Shown in pieces: positions 26,955-33,585 of a stretch of 64,000 bases of DNA (position 1 is its first letter; the number at the start of each line of letters is the position of its first letter). Below the pieces are notes generated by a model, which was not told the DNA's origin, made no database searches, and worked only from the letters and a program-made list of their open reading frames with translations. Source of the stretch: Lactobacillus colini (GTDB taxonomy: Bacteria > Bacillota > Bacilli > Lactobacillales > Lactobacillaceae); assembly GCF_017874575.1 (NCBI RefSeq), contig NZ_JAGGLU010000008.1, forward strand, positions 33,773 to 97,772. Reading direction: 5' to 3'. Made by a program: the position numbers and the translations under genes.

Positions 26955-27923
26955 ATGGTTAATATCACTTTAAAAGCAAACTTAAAAACTCCTTTTCTAA
27001 GGGTTGTTCAAAAGGCAAATATTGGTAAAAAGTATACTTATGCATTACAAATTTATAAAAATGACACTTATGTAAGCCGAACACAAAATGCGGTTTACAA
27101 TGGACAGACAATTACTTTAGGAACTCCAGGGCTAAAATTTCCAGGTAGATCTACACATGACATTGAATACGGCTTGAACAAAGCTGCCGCAGGTGGTCAC
27201 ACGCAAACATGGGAATATGCTGGAACTACTGGTCATGGTAACTGGTTCATTGGCACAAAACCAAATGATGGAAAATGGGCTACACAAATTGCACGTGTAT
27301 CTTATCCAGGCTCACATACTAAAAATACAGAAATGACACGAATTTCTAATTTAGTTGAAATGGCAAATAAAGATAACTGGCATGGTCAACACCTTTTACG
27401 AGCAGAAGCTGCTGTATCTCCAAATTATGAGTATTTATTGATTTCTACAGTTTGGGAAAATCATTCAGGTCACTTTGGTTTATATAGTCTTCCCAAAGTA
27501 AATGCTAAATTAGATAAAATTGGATCAGGCAATATCAAAATTTCTGATTTAGCCGAGTGTAAGGCACAAGATAATTATATTGTTGATATAGACAATATTG
27601 ATAGTGTTTCACTTCAAGGATTTGATATTGATAATGATAAAAACATCTATATTTCCAGTCAATATTCACCCGATATAGATGGAAAATCAAAACCTAGATC
27701 TATATATAAAGTATTCTGGGATCGACCAGAAGTCTATAATTGGCAACAATTTGATTTATCAAATTATAGAATATTAGAAACCAACTTCGAAGGTAAGCCA
27801 ACAGAATTTGAAGGAATTCAAGTAATTGGAAAAGACCACCTATATCTTACTGTTGCTTATCATCAAGTAGTAAACAACACAGTAAGCACTGTTGGAAATC
27901 AAATTTTTGAAATTCAATTATAA
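26955..27923 (+). CDS. helveticin J-family class III bacteriocin (bacteriolysin)
   Basis: 322 aa without a signal peptide, as in helveticin J (334 aa). Shared blocks include FLRVVQKANIGKKYTYALQ, AAGGHTQTWEYAG, GNWFIGTKP, KWATQIARVSYP, LLRAEAAVSPNYEYLLIST, GFDIDNDKNIYISSQYSPD and IIGENH-like VIGKDHLYLTVAYH. Helveticin J is a large heat-labile bactericidal protein of L. helveticus. GGAGG precedes the ATG. It lies 33 bp after the interrupted holin-like gene, the same order as in the known hlv locus, so release of the protein may be impaired here. Confidence 0.9.
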   Translation: MVNITLKANLKTPFLRVVQKANIGKKYTYALQIYKNDTYVSRTQNAVYNGQTITLGTPGLKFPGRSTHDIEYGLNKAAAGGHTQTWEYAGTTGHGNWFIGTKPNDGKWATQIARVSYPGSHTKNTEMTRISNLVEMANKDNWHGQHLLRAEAAVSPNYEYLLISTVWENHSGHFGLYSLPKVNAKLDKIGSGNIKISDLAECKAQDNYIVDIDNIDSVSLQGFDIDNDKNIYISSQYSPDIDGKSKPRSIYKVFWDRPEVYNWQQFDLSNYRILETNFEGKPTEFEGIQVIGKDHLYLTVAYHQVVNNTVSTVGNQIFEIQL

Positions 27924-27966
27924 AAATAAGCAAGTTACCAATCAATAATATCTAAAAGTTAAATAT

Positions 27967-28009
27967 TAAGCTTAATTTTCTATAACATACCGAAAATTAA
28001 GCTTTTTTA
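27967..28009 (+). terminator. intrinsic terminator
   Basis: Perfect 13-bp stem AAGCTTAATTTTC (27968-27980) / GAAAATTAAGCTT (27992-28004) with T's, after the bacteriolysin gene. Confidence 0.92.
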
Positions 28010-28092
28010 TATAATGAGTAAATATTAATAATAGTCTTACCATAATCAGCTTTACAACTGATATAATAAAATAAGATATGAGGTGGAAAATA

Positions 28093-28776
28093 ATGAATAG
28101 AAAGAAATTAATTATACATATATTAATCACTACACTTACTATATGCGGTATTATTAATACAAATTCTAAAGCTAAGGCAGCTGACCAAAAAGATACGCCG
28201 ACATCAACTGTTACTTTGAATCATAATTCTTATATCTATGATAAAAATGGAAAAAGAATTAGCAAAAATAAGTTATTAAAAAATCAAAAAGTAAAGGTAT
28301 TTGGCAAGATTACTAAACTTACAAAAGCTAAGAAATATTACTTGTTTAAACCTGTAAGCAATGAAAATGACACTCCGAAACTATATTGGCTTCCGTATAC
28401 AATACACAAGGGCTGGGCATATTATCAATTAACAAATGGTGGATATATCAAAGTAGCTAATGTTGATTCAATTAATGATACATGGCATTTATTGGCAAGC
28501 TATACTACAGTGACTGTTACAGAAAGTTCTACCCTAGATGACATAAATGGTAAATCAACTACTACATATATAAAAAAGGGAAGCAAGCTCACAGTAGATC
28601 ACTATATTCACATAGGAATTACACCTGAGGATGAACCTGAAAATATGTCCTATCACATCAAAGACACGAATTTATTTATACCAGTCGAATTTGTTAAAGC
28701 TCCAAGAACTGGACTAATAGCTGAATTAATAAGATATAACCCTAATCTTAGGTCTGTTTTTGACGATTACTTATAA
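28093..28776 (+). CDS. secreted SLAP-domain-like protein A
   Basis: 227 aa from ATG 28093 (GAGGTGG site; an upstream ATG is inside that site). Signal peptide about residues 1-30 ending near AKAAD. The mature part has two repeats of the SLAP/S-layer attachment pattern: VTLNHNSYIYDKNGKRI...WLPYTIHKGWAYYQLTNGGYIKVANV, then TVTVTESSTLDDINGKSTTTYIKK...YHIKDTNLFIPVEFV. Such domains (PF03217) bind cell-wall polymers in S-layer-forming lactobacilli. Function beyond surface attachment unknown. Paralogue at 29991-30662. Confidence 0.75.
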   Translation: MNRKKLIIHILITTLTICGIINTNSKAKAADQKDTPTSTVTLNHNSYIYDKNGKRISKNKLLKNQKVKVFGKITKLTKAKKYYLFKPVSNENDTPKLYWLPYTIHKGWAYYQLTNGGYIKVANVDSINDTWHLLASYTTVTVTESSTLDDINGKSTTTYIKKGSKLTVDHYIHIGITPEDEPENMSYHIKDTNLFIPVEFVKAPRTGLIAELIRYNPNLRSVFDDYL

Positions 28777-28906
28777 TTTCTTCTAGCAAAATTATAAAAT
28801 TTGACTAGTCTTATTCCATTAAAATCACCTATAAAACTTCTAAACTTAAAGCAAAATATTCTAAGTTAGAATATAACTAAGTGGCCCAAGTAAATATTAG
28901 CAAACA

Positions 28907-29049
28907 TATTTAGACTTAATTTTCGATGAATTACATCGGGAATTAAGTCTTTTTTGTTTTAATATTATGCAAAAAAGAGTCGAACCTCTTAATTCGACTC
29001 TAAGATAATTCTATTGCTGCTACCTAACGACTTCTAGGCAGTATGACTT
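28907..29049. repeat. direct repeat copy 1 (terminator plus merR 3' end)
   Basis: About 143 bp that recur at 30664-30807 in the same orientation with only a handful of differences (mainly GAACCTCTTAATTC against GACCCCCCCTAATTC). It includes a terminator at 28914-28955 and the last codons of the MerR-family gene. Weaker resemblance continues to about 29075. Confidence 0.9.
28912..28956 (+). terminator. intrinsic terminator of SLAP protein A gene
   Basis: AGACTTAATTTTCGATG pairs with CATCGGGAATTAAGTCTT, followed by TTTTT; identical in the second repeat copy. Confidence 0.88.
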
Positions 29050-29075
29050 CTAATTACAGTTTGGTCAACTTAGCC
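29020..29075 (-). pseudogene. remnant of the 3' end of a MerR-family gene
   Basis: On the minus strand this matches the last codons of the regulator at 30778-31515 (ending in CLEVVR and the stop) almost exactly for 30 nt, then with decreasing identity. Nothing else of the gene is present. It is a by-product of the segmental duplication marked by the direct repeats. Confidence 0.7.
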
Positions 29076-29122
29076 AATAATCGAAGCGACTTTAATTGGA
29101 ATCATCTAATCCAAGTCTAGTA

Positions 29123-29163
29123 TAAGCCTGTAAAATTTAAATAAAGCTGCAGGCTTGTTTTGT
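29123..29163 (+). terminator. weak terminator-like hairpin
   Basis: AAGCCTG (29124-29130) / CAGGCTT (29150-29156) then GTTTTGT. No gene ends directly before it. The rest of 29076-29276 shows no gene. Confidence 0.4.
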
Positions 29164-29276
29164 CATACTCTCATTTTTACCTTAATGTTCAAATAGACTT
29201 TTTTCATTGCCTTATCTGTATCAAAAAGAACTAAAAATCTTTGATTAAATTGTTGATATTACTTGATTTAAGGTAG

Positions 29277-29378
29277 AAAAAAAGACGGTCAGAAAACCTG
29301 AACCGTCCACGTCAACGCGGGCTGAGTGACCAACTTTGCCCAATTTTGCACGTCAACTACTTACATTGCTTTGTTCTA
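29277..29378 (-). ncRNA. candidate antitoxin RNA of a type I toxin-antitoxin pair
   Basis: On the minus strand an extended -10 promoter TGGTATAAT (29385-29393) is followed about 70 nt later by an intrinsic terminator: GACGGTTCAG / CTGACCGTC (29284-29307) and seven U's (29277-29283). The roughly 100-nt RNA would contain the complements of CACGTCAA (two copies, 29308-29315 and 29349-29356) and ACCAACTT (29329-29336). The same two words, in the same order, occur in the toxin leader at 29410-29417 and 29423-29430, so the RNA can pair in trans with the toxin mRNA. Confidence 0.6.
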
Positions 29379-29409
29379 ATTCTAATTATACCATGTTAAA
29401 ATTAAATTG

Positions 29410-29455
29410 CACGTCAAGATTAACCAACTTGGGTGCTAGAGAGGAGGATTCCTCC
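29410..29455 (+). promoter_or_regulatory. toxin mRNA leader: antisense target repeats and sequestered ribosome binding site
   Basis: CACGTCAA (29410-29417) and ACCAACTT (29423-29430) repeat the words at 29308 and 29329. Next, the Shine-Dalgarno GGAGG (29443-29447) can pair perfectly with CCTCC (29451-29455) across a 3-nt loop, hiding it just before the ATG at 29457. Sequestering the site in a leader hairpin is typical of Fst/par and TisB-type toxins. Confidence 0.65.
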
Positions 29456-29456
29456 A

Positions 29457-29570
29457 ATGCAAACTGCTTACTTCTGCTTTGTTTTAGCAGTTTCAGTAAG
29501 TATCGTCTTACTGTCTGTGGCTTCAGTCTTGAAGGCTGTTGCTAGGGTCATTGATTCACTAAAAAAGTAA
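29457..29570 (+). CDS. small hydrophobic peptide, candidate type I toxin
   Basis: 37 aa: a short N-terminus, one membrane helix of about 20 residues (YFCFVLAVSVSIVLLSVASV) and a basic tail ending RVIDSLKK. Size, single helix and charged C-terminus match membrane-depolarising type I toxins (Fst, Ldr, TisB, TxpA-like). Its ribosome binding site is locked in a hairpin, a divergent RNA with matching repeats lies upstream, and a terminator follows 10 bp after the stop. No sequence family recognised. Confidence 0.65.
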   Translation: MQTAYFCFVLAVSVSIVLLSVASVLKAVARVIDSLKK

Positions 29571-29579
29571 TCACTGATC

Positions 29580-29610
29580 AATAGTCGTCAACAATGACGA
29601 CTATTTTTTG
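29580..29610 (+). terminator. terminator of the toxin transcript
   Basis: AATAGTCGTCA (29580-29590) / TGACGACTATT (29595-29605) with an ACAA loop and trailing T's. Confidence 0.9.
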
Positions 29611-29990
29611 TCGTTAATTTTTGATATATCTTGTATAACTTGGTCACTTTATTGGTATTTTTAGAAAGTTTACAAAATAATAGTTATACAACTGAAATTT
29701 GAAAGCCGAAAATCACGCACCCTTCCGAGTTGCTTTTAGCTTTTTCTTTGCACAAGTAAAAATACAAGATCTCTTTTCGTTATATTTTAAGTGTTGAATT
29801 CAAAATAAAAAGAGGTTTTACACTATGAAAAGTATATCGAAAATTGAGTAAAAAAGGATACTAATTCACTCAGCCCATTGCTTGGGATTGTCGCTAACAC
29901 ATCAAGTACCTTATAGCTTTTACACACAGCCAAATTTTCCAAATTACGTGGTAAAATGGTATTAGCGAGGACTCTAAGGAGGTCAATACC
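29611..29990. other. region without a supported gene, contains the promoter of SLAP protein B
   Basis: AT-rich. An AAAAGAGG followed by ATG at 29825 opens an 8-codon frame MKSISKIE, reminiscent of the start of a double-glycine leader but stopped at once, so it may be a remnant. TTTACA and TAAAAT elements lie before the gene at 29991, and AAGGAGG at 29977-29983 is its ribosome binding site. Confidence 0.3.
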
Positions 29991-30662
29991 ATGAAACTAC
30001 GCAAAAAGATACTTATAGCTGCTCTTAGTCTTTCTTTAGGAGTTATACCTGCATTTTCACCTAACTTATCTAAAGCTGCGTCTACTTCACCTACTACGAT
30101 TGAACAGTCTAGCGTCAAATTAAAGCTAAACCACAATTCCTATGTATATAACAATAAAGGCAAGCGCCTTAAATACTACAAAGGAAAAAAGGCACTTTTA
30201 AAAAAATCAACACGATTGACTATTAAAGGGAAGGTTGAGCCTATCACAAAAGTTAAGCGATACTATACTTATTATTCAGATACTAATGGAAATGATCATC
30301 CAGGATGGTTACCATATAAAAAAATAAAGGGTAATTACTACTATAAAATTGGTACTAATGCTTACATTAAATGCATTAATGTAAGTAAGATTAATAATGA
30401 GGAACTCCAGGCTTCACAGGGAACCGTGATAGTTAAACCATTTTTAGAAAAAGAGGCTCATGCAACTGATAAAAATGGATACTTTATAAATAAAACCTTC
30501 AAGGCAGGAACCAAGTTGGTGGTTGACGATCGCATTATGCCACAAGACGGTCAATTTTATTACTATCATGTCAAAGGTACTAATTATTGGATTGGTGCAA
30601 TAGACATAAAAGCTTATCCAAGGCCTAATGGTCTTATATCTAATCACTTGCTATTCATATAG
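29991..30662 (+). CDS. secreted SLAP-domain-like protein B
   Basis: 223 aa with a classical signal peptide (KKILIAALSLSLGVIPAFS, cleavage near SKAAS). It has the same two-repeat plan as protein A: LKLNHNSYVYNNKGKRL...WLPYKKIKGNYYYKIGTNAYIKCINV, then GTVIVKPFLEKEAHATDKNGY...YYHVKGTNYWIGAIDI. Very basic and Tyr-rich, as expected for wall-polymer binding by S-layer-associated proteins. AAGGAGG site. The coding part has diverged strongly from protein A although the DNA after both genes is nearly identical. Confidence 0.78.
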   Translation: MKLRKKILIAALSLSLGVIPAFSPNLSKAASTSPTTIEQSSVKLKLNHNSYVYNNKGKRLKYYKGKKALLKKSTRLTIKGKVEPITKVKRYYTYYSDTNGNDHPGWLPYKKIKGNYYYKIGTNAYIKCINVSKINNEELQASQGTVIVKPFLEKEAHATDKNGYFINKTFKAGTKLVVDDRIMPQDGQFYYYHVKGTNYWIGAIDIKAYPRPNGLISNHLLFI

Positions 30663-30663
30663 T

Positions 30664-30807
30664 TATTTAGACTTAATTTTCGATGAATTACATCGGGAAT
30701 TAAGTCTTTTTTGTTTTAATATTATGCAAAAAAGAGTCGACCCCCCCTAATTCGACTCTAAGATAATTCTATTGCTGCTACCTAACGACTTCTAGGCAGT
30801 ATGACTT
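30664..30807. repeat. direct repeat copy 2 (terminator plus merR 3' end)
   Basis: Second copy of the 143-bp repeat at 28907-29049. Here the right end is the true 3' end of the MerR-family gene, so this is the parental arrangement. Confidence 0.9.
30669..30714 (+). terminator. intrinsic terminator of SLAP protein B gene
   Basis: Same AGACTTAATTTTCGATG / CATCGGGAATTAAGTCTT stem as after protein A, followed by T's. Confidence 0.88.
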
Positions 30808-31515
30808 TTGATGACAATGCGGGCAACTTAACTTCCTAAAGCGCGGTGTATGACTAGACCAGAAGAAGCGGCTAAAGTTAGGCACAAACTTATCACCACA
30901 CTCTGGACAAACATAAGCTACATTACTATAGTAACTCTTAGCTAAAATAGTCGCAGACGCTAATAAGATTAGTGCGAAAAGACCAACCACCATACTTGCT
31001 AAAACAGCTTGTTGGTGTAAGAATAGATGAACTATTAACAAGATACCAACAATTTCTGCTATTGAAATTAGCGCAGCACCATATATCATTTTTCTTCTAA
31101 TCCTGGTTAACTCAGTATTACTTTTCATAATTGTCGTAATGTCAGAAATCTTATCTTGATCTAGTTTACGCCTATCTAAAATATTACTTATGGCTAATAA
31201 GCTTTTCTGCTTGTCTTTTAACTCAGAAATTCTGTTCTCATTAGTTGCTATTTCCTGGGTAATTAATAATTTCAATGATTGACTACTGTTGTCCGCTTTA
31301 AGCAATTGTTCGACTTTTGAAATAGAAAACCCTAGCGAGCGTAAATATAAGATTAACCGTAACTTTTCTATATCTGATTGATCATAGATCCGATAGCCAT
31401 TGCCATCTATCTTTTTAGGTACTAACAATTTCTTTTGTTCATAAAATCTGAGTGTCCTAGGCGTAGTATCAAGCTTCTTAGCCACTTGACCAATAGTGTA
31501 TTCTAGTTGTGACAT
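30778..31515 (-). CDS. MerR-family regulator with membrane helices and C-terminal zinc ribbon
   Basis: 245 aa from ATG 31515 (GGAGGAA site; ATG 31533 is inside the site). MerR winged helix at about 5-75 (YTIGQVAKKLDTTPRTLRFYE), a coiled region, two hydrophobic helices (about 145-200, including LISIAEIVGILLIVHLFL), and a zinc-ribbon-like end with CPEC and CPHC pairs. A MerR regulator with membrane segments and a ribbon would sense an envelope or membrane signal; ligand unknown. It probably controls its own promoter. Confidence 0.85.
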   Translation of the reverse strand: MSQLEYTIGQVAKKLDTTPRTLRFYEQKKLLVPKKIDGNGYRIYDQSDIEKLRLILYLRSLGFSISKVEQLLKADNSSQSLKLLITQEIATNENRISELKDKQKSLLAISNILDRRKLDQDKISDITTIMKSNTELTRIRRKMIYGAALISIAEIVGILLIVHLFLHQQAVLASMVVGLFALILLASATILAKSYYSNVAYVCPECGDKFVPNFSRFFWSSHTPRFRKLSCPHCHQKSYCLEVVR

Positions 31516-31549
31516 TACTCTTCCTCCTTTCAATTCTTAGATTACAGTC

Positions 31550-31575
31550 TGACCTAAAGTAAAGGTCAAGTAAAT
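31550..31575 (-). promoter_or_regulatory. merR promoter with 19-nt spacer and dyad
   Basis: On the minus strand TTGACC (31564-31569) and TAATCT are 19 nt apart, the overlong spacer typical of MerR-activated promoters. The spacer carries the dyad TGACCT / AGGTCA (31550-31568). Confidence 0.55.
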
Positions 31576-31624
31576 TTTTTAAATTTTTCTAAAATCATTT
31601 TGTTTTTTTGTGCTACACTAGTAA

Positions 31625-31642
31625 CAACTAAACAATTAGTTG
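31625..31642. promoter_or_regulatory. inverted repeat upstream of the second NCS2 permease
   Basis: CAACTAA, 4-nt gap, TTAGTTG: perfect 7-bp arms about 30 bp before the start codon. Candidate operator; regulator unknown. Confidence 0.4.
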
Positions 31643-31671
31643 ATATAACAAGTTAATATTCGGAGGATAAA

Positions 31672-32985
31672 ATGCAGACATTGAATAAAGTCTTTCATTT
31701 ACAAGATGCTCATACCACTGTCAAGCAAGAGTTAATCGCCGCATTAACAACCTTTGTCAGTCTCTCCTACATCTTATTTGTTAACCCTAACATCTTAAGC
31801 GCTTCTGGTATTCCTAAGGGAGCTGCCTTTACAGTTACAGCTATTGCTACAGCCATTGGTTGTTTCATTATGGGACTAGTAGCTAATTACCCAGTTGCCC
31901 TAGCGCCTACACTTGGTAGTGCCGCATTCTTTGCATACAACGTGTGTGTAGGGATGCATGTTAATTGGCAGACTGGATTAGCAGCAGTTTTAGTTGCTTC
32001 GGTTTTATTTATTTTAATTACCGTTTTAAAACTACGTGAAAAAGTCGTCGACGCCATTCCTAAGGATTTGAAGTTTGCGATTTCTGCTGGAATCGGATTA
32101 TTCATCGCCTTTATTGGCTTACAGAATGGTAAGTTGATTGTCGATAATAAGTCATCACTAGTTGGCTTGGGTTCATTTGCTAACCATGATGTTTGGATTA
32201 CCTTATTTGGATTAGTTTTGACAGTGATTTTAATGTCTGCCAGAGTACCAGGTTCAATCTTTGTCGGAATGATTATTACCGCTATTTTCGGTATGGTAAT
32301 TGGTCAGATTCCTATGCCACATGGCGTAATTTCAACTGCTCCAAGTATTGCGCCAACTTTTGGTCAGGCAGTATTTCACTTGAAGGATATTAATACCGTT
32401 CAATTATTCATGGTAGTATTAACCTTCTTATTGGTTACCTTCTTCGATACTGCTGGTACCTTAATTGGTATGACCCAACAAGCTGGCTTAGTTGATGAAA
32501 ATGGCAAGATTCCACGGATTGGTAAGGCCTTTGTATCTGATTCACTTGCTATGGTTGAAGGATCTATCTTAGGTACTGCCCCACTTGGAACTTCAGTTGA
32601 ATCAAGTGCCGGAATTGCTATGGGTGGTAAGACTGGTTTAACTGCAATCTTCGTTGGGATCTTCTTCTTGATTGCAATGATCTTTAGCCCACTACTTTCA
32701 GTAATTCCTACTACTGTTACTGCCCCAGCATTAATTATTGTCGGTGTATTAATGGCTGGTAATCTTAAGCACATTAATTGGGGTGATTTCGAGATTGCCT
32801 TTCCAGCATTCTTAACTGTAGTCGGGATGCCACTTACTTATTCTATCTCTGACGGCTTAGCATTAGGTATGATTGCCTACCCTATCACAATGGTAGCCGC
32901 TAAGAAGTATAAGGAAGTTAGCCCAATGATGTATGTCTTATTTGTTATCTTCATTATCTTTTTCTTGATAACGAATATGGGATAA
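31672..32985 (+). CDS. NCS2 (AzgA/PbuG-type) purine permease, second copy
   Basis: 437 aa, about 13 helices, clearly paralogous to the permease at 20471-21778. It has TTFVSLSYILFVNPNIL, FFDTAGTLIGMTQQAG and GTAPLGTSVESSAGIAMGGKTGL. One difference is YPVALAPTLGSAAFFAY against YPIGEAPALGINAFFAY, which removes the Glu and Asn of the first substrate-binding segment, so specificity may differ. CGGAGG precedes the ATG. Confidence 0.9.
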   Translation: MQTLNKVFHLQDAHTTVKQELIAALTTFVSLSYILFVNPNILSASGIPKGAAFTVTAIATAIGCFIMGLVANYPVALAPTLGSAAFFAYNVCVGMHVNWQTGLAAVLVASVLFILITVLKLREKVVDAIPKDLKFAISAGIGLFIAFIGLQNGKLIVDNKSSLVGLGSFANHDVWITLFGLVLTVILMSARVPGSIFVGMIITAIFGMVIGQIPMPHGVISTAPSIAPTFGQAVFHLKDINTVQLFMVVLTFLLVTFFDTAGTLIGMTQQAGLVDENGKIPRIGKAFVSDSLAMVEGSILGTAPLGTSVESSAGIAMGGKTGLTAIFVGIFFLIAMIFSPLLSVIPTTVTAPALIIVGVLMAGNLKHINWGDFEIAFPAFLTVVGMPLTYSISDGLALGMIAYPITMVAAKKYKEVSPMMYVLFVIFIIFFLITNMG

Positions 32986-33002
32986 TTATTTCCTAGGTAA
33001 TA

Positions 33003-33040
33003 TAAGCCTTGCATGTATCTTATACGTGCGAGGCTTTTTA
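33003..33040 (+). terminator. intrinsic terminator
   Basis: AAGCCTTGCATGTAT pairs with ATACGTGCGAGGCTT around a short loop, then T's, after the NCS2 permease. Confidence 0.85.
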
Positions 33041-33085
33041 TGTTATAGTGAAACTAAAACTAAATTTATAAAAAAGAGTGATTAT

Positions 33086-33499
33086 ATGACCCAAAAAGAT
33101 ATTATCCATGACGTTATGCTCCTAAGTCAGAAGTCTACCCCAGCTACTGAAGCTGACTTACAAGTTGCAGATGACTTACGTGATACCCTAATTGCCAATA
33201 CTAACCGTGCAGCAGGACTAGCTGCTAATATGATTGGAGCACGCAAGAATATCATTGCCTTCTTCATTGGACCAATGCCAATGGTAATGCTCAACCCTAA
33301 AATTATTAAAAAAAGTGATCCCTACGACACCAGTGAAGGCTGCTTGTCTCTTGAAGGTGAGCGCCCAACTAAGCGCTATAAGAAGATCACCGTTGAATAT
33401 CAATATTTAGACTTTAAAAAGCAAACCCAAGACTTCAGTGGCTTTGTCGCTCAAGTCATTCAACATGAAATCGACCACTGTAATGGGACCTTGATTTAG
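33086..33499 (+). CDS. peptide deformylase-like protein
   Basis: 137 aa from ATG 33086 (AAGAGTG site). It keeps the metal motifs EGCLSLEG (Cys ligand) and QHEIDHCNG (HExxH). The first family motif GxGLAAxQ reads AAGLAANMIG, with Asn in place of the catalytic Gln. It is also much shorter than the main Lactobacillus deformylase (about 185 aa). It probably represents the second, Def2-like group, either a weak deformylase or one with another substrate. Confidence 0.8.
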   Translation: MTQKDIIHDVMLLSQKSTPATEADLQVADDLRDTLIANTNRAAGLAANMIGARKNIIAFFIGPMPMVMLNPKIIKKSDPYDTSEGCLSLEGERPTKRYKKITVEYQYLDFKKQTQDFSGFVAQVIQHEIDHCNGTLI

Positions 33500-33585
33500 A
33501 TTAAAGAGATACTAGCTTTATCCTTATCACAGATACACGTCAAAAATAGATAGCTAAATAGTAAATATTACTGGGACTGCAGAGG

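Noticed and set aside
29336..29545. 69-codon plus-strand frame across the toxin locus
   Set aside because: It has no ribosome binding site, runs through the antitoxin promoter and toxin leader, and is a shadow of the 37-codon gene in another frame.
29825..29851. 8-codon frame MKSISKIE behind AAAAGAGG, like the start of a bacteriocin leader
   Set aside because: It stops at once and the codons after the stop show no double-glycine site or bacteriocin-like sequence; kept only as a note on the region.
30724..30770. hairpin AGAGTCGA...TCGACTCT after SLAP protein B as a separate element
   Set aside because: It is simply part of the duplicated segment and probably the minus-strand terminator of merR.
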